Notes under the pieces: model-generated | What the model was told of the DNA's origin: nothing | Database searches by the model: none | What the model saw: the letters and a program-made list of their open reading frames with translations, nothing else | Source of the DNA: JAEUOS01 sp964470865 | GTDB taxonomy: Bacteria > Pseudomonadota > Gammaproteobacteria > Burkholderiales > JAEUOS01 | Assembly: GCA_964470865.1 (NCBI GenBank) | Contig: CAYYFR010000006.1 | Location: forward strand, 17,749 to 81,748 | Reading direction: 5' to 3' | DNA: 64,000 nt | In this document: one piece after another, positions 52,796 to 62,454 of the stretch | Layout: each line of letters begins with the position of its first letter | Position numbering within the stretch: the stretch's first letter is position 1 | Program-made: the position numbers and the translations under genes

Positions 52796-53637
52796 CGGGT
52801 TTCAGCGGCTTTCAAGGTATTGGCAAGCAACATTGCAATGGTCATCGGTCCGACTCCGCCGGGTACCGGGGTGAGCCAGCCGGCCACCTCGCGCACGCCG
52901 GCAAAATCGACGTCGCCGCAGAGCTTGCCGGCGGCGTCGCGGTTCATGCCCACATCGATCACGCAGGCACCGGGTTTGACCATGCCTGCGGTCACCAGGT
53001 TCACGCGGCCGACTGCGGCTACCAAAATGTCGGCCTGGCGCGTGATTGCCGCCAGGTCCTGCGTCTTCGAATGACAAATGGTGACAGTGGCGCCGACTTG
53101 CAAGAGCAGCAGCGCCATCGGTTTGCCAACGATGTTGGAACGGCCGATCACCACCGCATGGCGACCCGCCGGATCGATGCCGCAGGCCTTGAGCATTTCC
53201 ATCACCCCTGCCGGGGTGCAGGGTGCGAAGCCGGGCAGGCCGGTCATCAGCGCGCCGGCGCTGGCAACGTGGAATCCGTCGACATCCTTGGCCGGGGCGA
53301 TCGCTTCGATCACCCGGTGGCTGTCGATATGTGGCGGCAGCGGCAATTGCACCAGGATGCCGTGCAGGGCGGTGTCAGTGTTCAGTTCGGTCAGGCGGGC
53401 CAGCAACGAGGCTTCGGTGGTGTCGGCCGGCAGTGCGATCATTTGCGAATGAAACCCGGCCTCTTCACAGGCACGCACCTTGTTGCGCACATAAACTTTC
53501 GAGGCGGGGTTGTCACCGACGATGACCACCGCGAGCCCCGGTGCTTGTCCGTGCGCCGCCAACGCCAGCGCGCGTGCGCGAAATTGGGTGCGCAGGCGCT
53601 GCGCCAGTGCGGCGCCGTCGATCAATCGTGCAGTCAT
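52792..53637 (-). CDS. folD: Methylenetetrahydrofolate dehydrogenase/cyclohydrolase
   Basis: A 281-residue bifunctional folate enzyme. Marks are SKVYVRNKVRACEEAG (catalytic Lys), VQLPLPPHIDSHRVIEAI, VVIGRSNIVGKPMALLL and PVPGGVGPMTIAMLL. It interconverts methylene-, methenyl- and formyl-THF. Translationally coupled to prlC by the 4-nt overlap. 174 bp of non-coding DNA separate it from the FGGY kinase upstream. Confidence 0.95.
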   Translation of the reverse strand: MTARLIDGAALAQRLRTQFRARALALAAHGQAPGLAVVIVGDNPASKVYVRNKVRACEEAGFHSQMIALPADTTEASLLARLTELNTDTALHGILVQLPLPPHIDSHRVIEAIAPAKDVDGFHVASAGALMTGLPGFAPCTPAGVMEMLKACGIDPAGRHAVVIGRSNIVGKPMALLLLQVGATVTICHSKTQDLAAITRQADILVAAVGRVNLVTAGMVKPGACVIDVGMNRDAAGKLCGDVDFAGVREVAGWLTPVPGGVGPMTIAMLLANTLKAAETR

Positions 53638-53812
53638 GTCGAAAAGGGTCTGATGAGCGAGATGGGGGTGCCGGTGAATTGGCTGCGCGCGGCCTGCCGA
53701 TCAGGTCATTCCGGGAAATGGCGGCAAGGTCCGGCTGCAGTCGACTTGGCCGGCCGTCGCTTCCGCCTGCTGCTGCGCTGCAGTTGCGCCGGCTCAATCC
53801 GCGCGGTGAGCG

Positions 53813-55363
53813 TTACGCAGCGTCCCTTTGAAACGCAGCAAGCGCGGCATAAGTGGGTTCGAGTTTAGCAGGGATGGCAGCGAAAATCGGCGCAATGCGG
53901 GCATAGAGCGCATGGGTTGCCGGGTTCGGCATGATGCGCCGCAGCGGGCTGTTGAGCAGTGCGACCACATCGCGCAAGGAACCGGCGCGACCCAGCGCCC
54001 GCACCGCGAGCAGCGCTGCGCCCTGGGCAGTCGTTTCGGGGTTTTCAGCCACCAGCAGTGGGCGTCCGAACAGGTCGGCAGCAGTTTGCAGCCAGAAGGT
54101 GGAGTGCGCAAAGCCGCCGCCGGCGATGATTTCATCCACCGGGCCACCGGCCAATTCTTCGAGCACGCCAAGAATCAGCGCGAGGTTGAACAATACCCCC
54201 TCCATCACCGCGCGCACCAGGTGGGCCGGGCCGTGGCCGAAATTGAGCCCGATGAACGAGGCGCGGGCGTCGCCATTCCACAGTGGTGCGCGCTCGCCGG
54301 CGAGATAGGGGTGGAACAGCAGGCCCGCAGCACATGGCGGCGCCTGTTGTGCCAGGGCCGCGAGCGTGGCATAGGCGTCTGCGGCTGCGTGGTCCTGGCT
54401 GCCGGCAGGCGGCAAGCCGAGACGCAACTGCGGGAAATTGTCGCGCAGCCAGCGTAACGGCAGGCCACCGCCGTTGGTGGCGCCGCCGATGACGAACTGC
54501 TCGGTGCCCAGCGCATAGCAAAACGTGCGCATCGCGGCGTCCGGCGCCGGCCGATCCACGGCCATGCGCAAGGCAGCGCTGGTACCAATGGTCAAAACGG
54601 CGCGGCGTCGCGCTTCGCCGGCCAGGAGACCGGCGCCCAGATTGGCCAGGCAGCCATCCGAACCTCCCAGAACGAAGGGCGTGCCGCGATGCAGGTGCAT
54701 CGCAGCGGCCAGATCGGGCGCGAGACCGCGCAGCAGTGTTTCCGGCCGTGCCACTGGTGACAGGCGTGCACGGTCGATACCGGCAAGCGCCATTGCCGTC
54801 TCGCTCCAGTCGCGTTGCGCCAGGCTGTACAAGCCGCTGGCGGAGGCGATCGAATCATCGACGATCCAGCGATCGAAAAGCCGGTGGCAGATGAATTCCT
54901 TGAGCGAGACGAATTTCGCTGCGCTTGTGAAAACGTCGGGCCGCGTTTCCCTCAGCCATAGCAGCTTGACCAGCGGCGACATCGGGTGGATCGGCACACC
55001 GGTTTCGGCGTAGAGCGCATGCGCGCCGGGCGACGCGCGCAGCGTGATGGCCTGGCGTGATGCGCGATTGTCGGCCCAGGTATAGGCCGGCGACAGTGCC
55101 GCGCCCGCCGCATCCACCGCCATCAGGCTGTGCATGGCGGCGGACAGCACCACCGCCTCGATGCCCGCCGCGCCATCCATCGACAACTCGCACAGGCACT
55201 TGATCAGTGCGTTCAATACGAGTTGCGGGTCGAGTTCGGCGGCGCCGGGTTGCGGCGAATCGAGCGGGTACTCGACGGCTGCGGCAGCGCCGGTGAATTG
55301 CGCGTCGTCGAACAGCAGGGCGCGGGTGCTCGAAGTGCCGACATCGACGGCGGCGATCAGCAT
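53813..55363 (-). CDS. FGGY-family carbohydrate kinase (gluconokinase-like)
   Basis: A 516-residue kinase. ATPase-fold motifs are AVDVGTSSTRALLFD near the N-terminus, TWADNRASRQA, GGSDGCLANLGAG and IIAGGGFAHSTFWLQTAAD. By overall length and the SSTRALLFD start it resembles gluconokinase (GntK, FGGY type), but sugar specificity is uncertain. It is divergent from rpe, a pentose phosphate enzyme, which supports a link to gluconate/pentose metabolism. ATG at 55363 preferred over 55444. Confidence 0.85.
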   Translation of the reverse strand: MLIAAVDVGTSSTRALLFDDAQFTGAAAAVEYPLDSPQPGAAELDPQLVLNALIKCLCELSMDGAAGIEAVVLSAAMHSLMAVDAAGAALSPAYTWADNRASRQAITLRASPGAHALYAETGVPIHPMSPLVKLLWLRETRPDVFTSAAKFVSLKEFICHRLFDRWIVDDSIASASGLYSLAQRDWSETAMALAGIDRARLSPVARPETLLRGLAPDLAAAMHLHRGTPFVLGGSDGCLANLGAGLLAGEARRRAVLTIGTSAALRMAVDRPAPDAAMRTFCYALGTEQFVIGGATNGGGLPLRWLRDNFPQLRLGLPPAGSQDHAAADAYATLAALAQQAPPCAAGLLFHPYLAGERAPLWNGDARASFIGLNFGHGPAHLVRAVMEGVLFNLALILGVLEELAGGPVDEIIAGGGFAHSTFWLQTAADLFGRPLLVAENPETTAQGAALLAVRALGRAGSLRDVVALLNSPLRRIMPNPATHALYARIAPIFAAIPAKLEPTYAALAAFQRDAA

Positions 55364-55425
55364 GGAAAAGGCGGCACGTGGCGGAAAGGTAAAATCAGGC
55401 GTTCCGCATTCTACGGCGCCTGCCT

Positions 55426-56127
55426 GTGACCTATCGCATAGCACCCTCGATTCTTTCCGCCGATTTCGCCCGCCTGGGCGAAGAAGTGCGCAATGTGCTG
55501 GCCGCCGGCGCCGATGTCGTGCATTTCGACGTGATGGACAATCACTACGTGCCCAACCTTACGATCGGGCCGATGGTGTGCGAGGCGGTGCGGCCGCATG
55601 CCCGTGCTGGCGGTGCCGCGGATGGCAATCCTGTGCCGATCGACGTGCACCTGATGGTGCGGCCGGTGGATCGCATCGTGCCCGATTTCGCGCGCGCCGG
55701 TGCCGACATCATCAGCTTTCATCCCGAGGCCTCCGACCATGTCGACCGCACGCTCGGGCTGATTCGTGAATCCGGCTGCAAGGCCGGCCTGGTGTTAAAT
55801 CCCGCCACATCGCTCGATTACCTCGACCATGTGATGGACAAGCTCGACCTGATCCTCATCATGTCGGTCAATCCCGGATTCGGCGGGCAGAAATTCATCG
55901 CGCACGCGTTGGCCAAGTTGAAGGCGGTGCGTGCACGCATCGATGCGCACCGCGCCGCTGGCGGCCAGGAGATCTGGCTCGAGGTCGATGGCGGGGTCAA
56001 GTCCGACAACATCCGTGCCATCGCGCAAGCCGGCGCCGATACGTTTGTCGCCGGCTCGGCCATCTTCGGTGCCGCCGACTATGCAAGCGTGATCAGCGCG
56101 ATGCGTGCCGAGCTGGCGGCGGCCTGA
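55426..56127 (+). CDS. rpe: Ribulose-phosphate 3-epimerase
   Basis: A 233-residue TIM-barrel enzyme. Marks are IAPSILSADFARLGEEV, VVHFDVMDNHYVPNLTIGP (metal His/Asp), PIDVHLMVRPVD, MSVNPGFGGQKFI and EVDGGVKSDNI. It interconverts Ru5P and Xu5P. The start codon is GTG at 55426. An extra loop (GGAADGNPVP) sits before the HLMV strand. It is divergent from the FGGY kinase. Confidence 0.95.
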   Translation: MTYRIAPSILSADFARLGEEVRNVLAAGADVVHFDVMDNHYVPNLTIGPMVCEAVRPHARAGGAADGNPVPIDVHLMVRPVDRIVPDFARAGADIISFHPEASDHVDRTLGLIRESGCKAGLVLNPATSLDYLDHVMDKLDLILIMSVNPGFGGQKFIAHALAKLKAVRARIDAHRAAGGQEIWLEVDGGVKSDNIRAIAQAGADTFVAGSAIFGAADYASVISAMRAELAAA

Positions 56128-56151
56128 GGTGAGGTCTACAGCGGTTCGGGC

Positions 56152-57153
56152 TCAGTCGAGCTTGATGCCGGATTTCTGCACCAGTCTGGCGTATTTGGCC
56201 AGTTCACTCTTGAAGAATGCAGCCGCTGCTTCAGGTGTGGTCAGGCTGATCGCATTGCCCTGTTTGGCCATCGCCTCCCTGACCTCCGGTGCGGCAAACG
56301 CGGCGCTGAACGCCGCATGCAGCCGCCTGCCGTGTTCGGCTGGCAATTTCGGCGGCGCGATCACGGCAAACCAGCCTTCGACGTTGTAGTTCGGCAAACC
56401 CTGCTCGGCAATCGTCGCTATCTCCGGCGCTGCCGGGCTGCGCGTCGCGCTGCCGATACCGATGGCCCGCAAGGCACCGCTTTTCAAGTGGCCCTGGATG
56501 GTCGGCAGCGCCGAAACCGTCATCTCGACCTGCCCGCCGATGGTGTCGGCCAGCATCGGCCCGACACCCTTGTATGGAATGTGCTTCACATCGACCCCGG
56601 CCTCGTCGACGAACATCTCGGCTGCCAGGTGCAGGATGGTGCCATTGCCGGAGGACGCATAGTTATAGGCGCCAGGCCTGGCCTTGAGGAAGGCGATCAA
56701 CTCGCCGACATTGCGCGCCGGTACCTTGGCTGGATTGACCAGCAACACCATCGGCGTGGTGCCGACCACGCTGATTGGCGTGATGTCGGCCAGCGGATCG
56801 AATGGCAACGACCTGTAGACGCTGGGATAGATCACGTGATTGTTCGACACCAGGCTGATGGTGTGGCCGTCGGGGGCCGACTTGATCATCGCGTGGGTGC
56901 CGGGAATGCCGCCCGCGCCCGGCTGGTTTTCGATTACCACGCTCTGCCCGCCGAGTGCCTTGGACAAGGCCGGCGCCAGGGTGCGGGTGATGACATCCAC
57001 CCCGGAACCCGGGCCGAACGGCAGGATGATCTTCAGCGGGCGCTCGACGCCTTGCGCCATGCTGCCCGCCGGTACGCAAATGGCGACGCAGGCCAGCATC
57101 AGGGTAGCTGCGAAGGCGGCGATTTTCGGCGACACCATTGAATTTTTGTGCAT
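56152..57153 (-). CDS. Tripartite tricarboxylate transporter substrate-binding protein (Bug family)
   Basis: A 333-residue periplasmic receptor. The signal peptide AAFAATLMLACVAICVPAGS precedes the Bug fold: LKIILPFGPGSGVDVITR, VVIENQPGAGGIPGTHAMI and YNYASSGNGTILHLAAEMF. Ligands of such receptors are carboxylates; the specific one is unknown and no membrane permease is adjacent. GGGGAG lies before the ATG at 57153; 57264 is an alternative. Common in Betaproteobacteria. Confidence 0.9.
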   Translation of the reverse strand: MHKNSMVSPKIAAFAATLMLACVAICVPAGSMAQGVERPLKIILPFGPGSGVDVITRTLAPALSKALGGQSVVIENQPGAGGIPGTHAMIKSAPDGHTISLVSNNHVIYPSVYRSLPFDPLADITPISVVGTTPMVLLVNPAKVPARNVGELIAFLKARPGAYNYASSGNGTILHLAAEMFVDEAGVDVKHIPYKGVGPMLADTIGGQVEMTVSALPTIQGHLKSGALRAIGIGSATRSPAAPEIATIAEQGLPNYNVEGWFAVIAPPKLPAEHGRRLHAAFSAAFAAPEVREAMAKQGNAISLTTPEAAAAFFKSELAKYARLVQKSGIKLD

Positions 57154-57371
57154 GACGTTCTCCCCTTGTTGGCTTGATCTTACTCGACCGCGTCGTCCGT
57201 TCGTGGCCTGGCGGGGTACCGCGCATGCGTGGCAGGTCAGATGGCTTTTTCGAATCCCGACCACAGCCCCGGCCTCACGCCTTGACCGCCTGGTTTAGCC
57301 AGTTCGCCCTGTGAGCGGCAAGCCGCCCCGAGGGGGCAACCTCCTGTCGGCTTTTTCATCTTGCGGGACTG

Positions 57372-57479
57372 ATGCGCACGATTGTTTTTATCGACGGCCA
57401 CAACCTCAACCACGGCATGCTGCGCAGCTCGTACAAGTGGTTTGATCTGTTCGCGCTCGATATGAAGCCAGAAGAGTGA
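57372..57479 (+). pseudogene. NYN-domain protein, truncated to 35 codons
   Basis: ATG at 57372 to TGA at 57479 reads MRTIVFIDGHNLNHGML, then SSYKWFDLFALDMKPEE. The start MRTxVxIDGxNL is the typical NYN/PIN-like RNase N-terminus, including its first Asp, and real members are about 200 residues. The rest is missing; the next frames belong to PAS-kinase fragments. Clearly a remnant. Confidence 0.65.
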
Positions 57480-58405
57480 TCGACTTGCCGCCCAAAGGAA
57501 TACTGACTCTACGCGAGGATCTCGCGCAGCAACTGAAGGAAATGCGCGAACGGCTCGCCCGAGCCGAAGAGACGCTGTGGGCGATCCGCAACGGGCCACG
57601 CTTCGGGCACGGCCTCGGGCAAGGCCGCCCAGGCCATAAACCAGCGCGAGAGCGCCCATCTGGCCGCCCTGAGCCAGGCATTGCAGCAGTCGCACGAAGA
57701 TTTGCAGACCACCCGCGAAGAGATGCAAAACTCGCAGGAAGAACTAAAATCGACCAACGAGGAACTGCAGTCGACCAACGAAGACTTGCAAAGCACCGAC
57801 GAAGAGCTGACCACCTCCAAGGAAGAGACGCAGTCGATGAACGAGGAGATGCAGACGGTCAACCATGAACTGGTGGCCAAGGTGACGGAACTGGAGCGGG
57901 CCAGTGACGACATGAAAAATCTGTTTAACAGCACCGACATCGCCACCCTGTTCCTCGACGCCCAGCTCAAGGTGCCGCGCTTCACCGCGCAGGCTGCCAG
58001 CGTCATCCGGCTTATCCCCAGCGACATCGGCCGGCCCATCACCGACCTGGCCACCGAACTCGACTATCCGCAGATGCCCGAGGAGGCGCGCGAAGTGCTG
58101 CGCTCGCTGGTGTCCAGGGAGCGCGAGGCCGCCGCCCGCGACGGGCGCTGGTTCGATGTGCACATCATGCCCTACCGCCCCAGAGCAATTACATCGACGG
58201 CGTGGTCATCACCTTGACCGGCATCTCCGTGGCCAAGGTACTGGAAGCCACGCTGCGCGAGGCGCTGGCAGTGTTGCAGGGCCGTTTCACCGAACAGACC
58301 GCAGAGCTGGACACCGCCCGCGCGCTCGAAACCGTGCTGAACCAGACGCAGGCGATTCTGGAACAACGCTTCAGCGCGCAGGCAGCCAAACTGAAACAGT
58401 CGTAG
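57476..58405 (+). pseudogene. Broken PAS / CheB-CheR-type sensor fragments
   Basis: Three consecutive frames together read like pieces of a signalling protein. 57476-57600 gives LREDLAQQLKEMRERLARAE, a PAS-kinase lead-in. From about 57620 a second frame gives a long coiled coil (EELKSTNEELQSTNEDLQST) and a PAS domain (NSTDIATLFLDAQLKVPRFT to RDGRWFDVHIMPYR). Near 58182 one base appears missing and a third frame continues NYIDGVVITLTGISVAKVLE to a TAG at 58405. The coiled coil and PAS match CheB/CheR-PAS hybrids. Confidence 0.75.
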
Positions 58406-58644
58406 GCCGATTTGAGGTTCATCCGACATTCGAGTGGGTAACAGCGATGGCGAACGACGGGCTTGGGCATGCAACGGTTCTTGCAAGCAATGCCGCGCAG
58501 GCGGGATCGCCCGGAGAGCGTTGCCGGGGGCAGGTTTCCCGCCCGGGGTGCAGAATAGGCACGTCTGTTAGCCAAAACGCGCTGGATTTTGCCCACTCGA
58601 AAGTCTGAAGGCCCCGATTTGAAGACCCGGAAAGGGACACGGCG

Positions 58645-61600
58645 ATGAAGCTGCCCAAGCCACCCAAGCCACCCAAGCCACCCAAGCCACCCGCGCTCCC
58701 CGAGATCCCTTCGGAACGTCCGCCAGAGCCGCCCGAGCCGCCACTCTCCGCCAGCGCCCGGCTGCGCCGCCGCGCAGAATACGTCGTGAAAGCCCAGGCG
58801 CAGTCCGCCTTTGCGCCGAAATTGGTGCACGAACTGCAGGTCCACCAGATTGAACTGGAGATGCAGAACGACGAATTGCAGAAGGCACACGCCGAGACGG
58901 AAGCCGCGCTCGCGCGCTACACCGACCTCTACGACTTTGCCCCTGCGGGCTATTTCACACTTGCGCCTGCGGGTGAGATTGTCCAGACCAACCTGTCCGG
59001 CGCGCGCTTATTGGGGTTGGAGCGCGCCCGGCTCACCGGCAAACGATTGGGCGCGTTCGTGACGCCGGCCGATTTGCCGGTGTTCAATGGGTTCCTTGCG
59101 CAGGTCTTTGCCAGCGGGATCGACCAAACCTGCGAAGTGGATCTGGCGAGCCAAGGCCTGCCGCAGCGCAGCGTACGGATCGACGCTGCGCCCTCGACCG
59201 ATGGACGCGATTGTCGCTGCGTGGTGGTGAATATTACCGCGAGCAAGCTCGCTCAATTGCAGCTCAAGGAAACCGAGGAGCGTTACCGCCTGCTGGTAGA
59301 AAATGCACCGGAGGGCATTTTTCTGCATTTCGCCGGCGTGATCGAATTTGCCAACCCGGCCATAGCCAGGATGCTGCTTGCGCCACACCCTGACGCGCTC
59401 ATTGGGTGCGCCATCCTGGACCTGACCCATCCGGATGACGTTGCCGCCACCACGCAACGCCTGCGCGAGATCAGCACCGGCGCTACGCGGCCTGCTTTTG
59501 TTGACTGCCGCCTGCGCCGTTTCGACGGCGGCTGGGTCGAAGTCGAAATTGCGAGCACCTCGTTCATGCAAAGCGGCCGTCTCGCCGTCCAAACCCTGGT
59601 GGTGGACGTGAGCACGCGCCGGGCCACCGAGGGCGAACTGCGGCGCTCGCATCAAACCTTCTACACGATGTTTCGCCTCAACTCGATGCCGGGCACCTAC
59701 ACCCGCTTGGCTGATGATGTGATCCTTGAAGTCAACGACGCCTGGTTGCGCCTGTTCGGTTACAGCCGCGAGGAGGTGGTCGGACGCAGCGTTTTCGATC
59801 TGGGGCTGTGGCCCGATCCGGGCACGCGCACGCCCCTGGCCGTCGCCATCGCGCGTGATGGTGCAGTGACGCTGGTCCCGGTACAGTTGCGCCGCCGCGA
59901 TGGTGAACTGCTCGACATCCTGTTCTCGGCCCAGGCATTCAAGCAGGATGACGGCACCGCCTGCATGGTGACGGCGTTGCTCGATGTGACCGAAACCAGG
60001 CGTGCCGAAGAACGCCTGCGCCAAAGCGAAGCGCGCTGGCGCTTCGCGCTCGACGGTGCGGGCGATGGCGTGTGGGACATGGATGTGCCGACCAGCACGG
60101 TGTGGTCCTCCAGACGATATGGCGATATGCTCGGCTATGCCGAGGACGAGTTCGCCACCGGGCCCGGTGAATGGGCCAGCCGCGTCCATCCGCAGGATCT
60201 GCCGTGCCTGATGGCCGACCTGCAATCGCACCTCGATGGCCAGACGGCAGCCTTCGCCAATGAACACCGCGTGCGCTGCAAGGACGGCAGCTACAAATGG
60301 ATTCTTGGCCGCGGCCTGCTAATTACTCGCGATGCTGCCGGCCAGCCGCAACGCATCGTGGGCACCAACACCGACCTCACCTTGCGCAAGCAGAACGAGG
60401 AACTGCTGCGCGTGAGCGCGGACAGGACGCGCCGCATCCTGCGCGCCGCGGCCGTAGGGCTGTGGGAATGGAATCTGTTGACCGACGCGGTGTATTTCTC
60501 GCCGGAGTGGAAGAAGCAACTCGGCTACGCCGATGACGAGATCGCCAATCGTTTCGACGAATGGCAGAAGCGCGTCCACCCGGACGACCTCGCGCGCGTA
60601 CTGGCTGCGATACAGGATTTTCGCGACGGCCGCCTGCCGCGCTATGGCGAAGAAATGCGCATGCTCCATCACGACGGTTCCTGGCGCTGGACCTACGGCG
60701 AAGCCGACCTCGAACGCAACGACAAGGGCGAACCGGTATTGATGATGGGCAGCCAGATCGATATCACCGAGCGCAAACGGATGGCGCTGGCGCTTGCCGA
60801 TTCGGAGTTGTTTGCCCATGCCACCATCGACGCCGTCTCGGTGCACCTTTGCGTATTGGACAGAGCCGGCCAAATAGTCATGGTCAACCGGGCGTGGCGC
60901 GATTTTTCCAACCGGAACCCTGTGGAACCGGCAAGTCCGAATGACGGCATCGGCACCAATTATCTGGAGATTTGCGGGTCCGCAAACGGCCCGAAAGCTG
61001 ATGAAGCGGCGCCGATGATGGAAGGTATCCGCAGTGTGATGCAGGGCAGGTGCGATGAATTCACGCTTGAATACCCCTGCCATTCCGCCACGGAACAACG
61101 CTGGTTTGTCGCGCGGGTGACGCGCTTTCACGGCGATAGCGGCAATATCGTTGTGGCGCATGAGAACATTACCGCAGCCAAATTGGCTGATCGAGCCCGC
61201 AGCGAGATCGAAGCGCAGTTGCGCGAGTCGCAGAAGATGGAAGCGGTCGGCACGCTGGCGGGCGGCATCGCGCACGACTTCAACAACATTCTGGCCGCCA
61301 TCCTCGGTAACATCGCGCTGGCGGAAAAAGATCTGAGCTTGGGGGAGATGGGCGAGGCGCAATTGAGCCTGGCGGAGATCAACAAGGCGGCTGTACGGGC
61401 AAAGTCCCTGGTCATGCAGATACTCACCTTCAGCCGCAAGCAGCAGCAGGAATTGACGCTTCAACCCTTGTGTCCGCTGGTGGAAGAAGCTGTGCGGCTG
61501 CTGCGCGCAACGCTACCGGCTAACGTGGAGATTGTTACTGCGCTCGCCGATGCGCCTCTCCAGGTGCGAGCCGATTCGACGCAAATCGTGCAGGTGCTGC

Positions 61601-62436
61601 TCAATTTATGTACCAATGCCGCGAATGCCATCGAAGGCAATGCCGGTCAGATTTTGATTGAACTCGCAGAAGTGCACGCCGGTGCCGGTGACGCGCTGCA
61701 GATTAATGGGCTCGAGGCCGGCGGCTACGCGCGTATTCGGGTGAGCGATACCGGCTGCGGCATGGACGCGGATACCCAGGCGCATATCTTCGAGCCGTTC
61801 TTCACCACCAAGGGCGTCGGGGTGGGAACCGGCCTGGGCCTGTCGGTGGTGCACGGCATCGTCAAGACGCATCAGGGCGTGATCACGGTAGAGAGTGCAG
61901 CGGGAAAAGGGAGCAGATTCGACATCTACCTGCCCATTGCGGCAGCAGCCAGCGAGGCAGTACCCATCGCGGCAGCACCCATGGTGGCAGCAGCCATGGC
62001 GGCAGCACCCATGGAGGCCGCGGCACCGCCAGCCAAAGTGCCCGCCTCGCAGCAGGCCCAGGGGCAGCGCGTGGTTTACGTGGACGACGACGAGGCGATG
62101 GTGTTTCTGGTGACGCGCATGCTGCAGCGGCTCAATTACCGGGTGCGCGGCTTTGCGCACGGCGCGGCGGCGCTGGAGGCGGTGCGGGCCAATCCGGACG
62201 ATGTCGACACGGTGGTAACCGATTTCAACATGCCCGGGCTCTCCGGCATAGCGCTGGCCGAAGAGCTGCGGCGCATCCGCCCCGGACTGCCGGTGGTGAT
62301 CACCTCGGGGTACGTCACCGATGAATTGATCGCGCTTGCGCGCGCCGCCGGTGCGCGCGAGGTGGTGTACAAACCGAACACAGTCGATCAACTGTGCGTG
62401 ACTATCTGCCGGGTGCTGGAAACACCCGGCGCCTGA
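58645..62436 (+). CDS. Multi-PAS hybrid histidine kinase with C-terminal receiver
   Basis: A 1263-residue cytoplasmic-looking sensor. It begins with four PKP repeats (residues 4-15), then about six PAS/PAC units between residues 95 and 850, a His-kinase core with GGIAHDFNNILAA (phospho-His877), an ATPase with NLCTNAANAI and DTGCGMD, an Ala-rich linker (~1095-1125), and a receiver with VVTDFNMPGLSG (phospho-Asp1193). No TM segment. GGAAAGGGA lies upstream of the ATG. It probably talks to a response regulator not in view. The signal is unknown. Confidence 0.92.
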   Translation: MKLPKPPKPPKPPKPPALPEIPSERPPEPPEPPLSASARLRRRAEYVVKAQAQSAFAPKLVHELQVHQIELEMQNDELQKAHAETEAALARYTDLYDFAPAGYFTLAPAGEIVQTNLSGARLLGLERARLTGKRLGAFVTPADLPVFNGFLAQVFASGIDQTCEVDLASQGLPQRSVRIDAAPSTDGRDCRCVVVNITASKLAQLQLKETEERYRLLVENAPEGIFLHFAGVIEFANPAIARMLLAPHPDALIGCAILDLTHPDDVAATTQRLREISTGATRPAFVDCRLRRFDGGWVEVEIASTSFMQSGRLAVQTLVVDVSTRRATEGELRRSHQTFYTMFRLNSMPGTYTRLADDVILEVNDAWLRLFGYSREEVVGRSVFDLGLWPDPGTRTPLAVAIARDGAVTLVPVQLRRRDGELLDILFSAQAFKQDDGTACMVTALLDVTETRRAEERLRQSEARWRFALDGAGDGVWDMDVPTSTVWSSRRYGDMLGYAEDEFATGPGEWASRVHPQDLPCLMADLQSHLDGQTAAFANEHRVRCKDGSYKWILGRGLLITRDAAGQPQRIVGTNTDLTLRKQNEELLRVSADRTRRILRAAAVGLWEWNLLTDAVYFSPEWKKQLGYADDEIANRFDEWQKRVHPDDLARVLAAIQDFRDGRLPRYGEEMRMLHHDGSWRWTYGEADLERNDKGEPVLMMGSQIDITERKRMALALADSELFAHATIDAVSVHLCVLDRAGQIVMVNRAWRDFSNRNPVEPASPNDGIGTNYLEICGSANGPKADEAAPMMEGIRSVMQGRCDEFTLEYPCHSATEQRWFVARVTRFHGDSGNIVVAHENITAAKLADRARSEIEAQLRESQKMEAVGTLAGGIAHDFNNILAAILGNIALAEKDLSLGEMGEAQLSLAEINKAAVRAKSLVMQILTFSRKQQQELTLQPLCPLVEEAVRLLRATLPANVEIVTALADAPLQVRADSTQIVQVLLNLCTNAANAIEGNAGQILIELAEVHAGAGDALQINGLEAGGYARIRVSDTGCGMDADTQAHIFEPFFTTKGVGVGTGLGLSVVHGIVKTHQGVITVESAAGKGSRFDIYLPIAAAASEAVPIAAAPMVAAAMAAAPMEAAAPPAKVPASQQAQGQRVVYVDDDEAMVFLVTRMLQRLNYRVRGFAHGAAALEAVRANPDDVDTVVTDFNMPGLSGIALAEELRRIRPGLPVVITSGYVTDELIALARAAGAREVVYKPNTVDQLCVTICRVLETPGA
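58654..58689 (+). repeat. 9-bp tandem repeat x4 in the hybrid kinase N-terminus
   Basis: Four exact copies of CCCAAGCCA (58654-58689) encode PKP x4. The length of such an array can change by slippage. Confidence 0.9.
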
Positions 62437-62454
62437 GCGGCTACCAGGCCTGCC

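Noticed and set aside
53638..53812. Possible small gene between folD and the FGGY kinase
   Set aside because: No start with ribosome binding site and no recognisable product in the 175 bp.
59008..60267. 419-codon minus-strand open frame inside the hybrid kinase
   Set aside because: Antisense shadow of PAS coding sequence.
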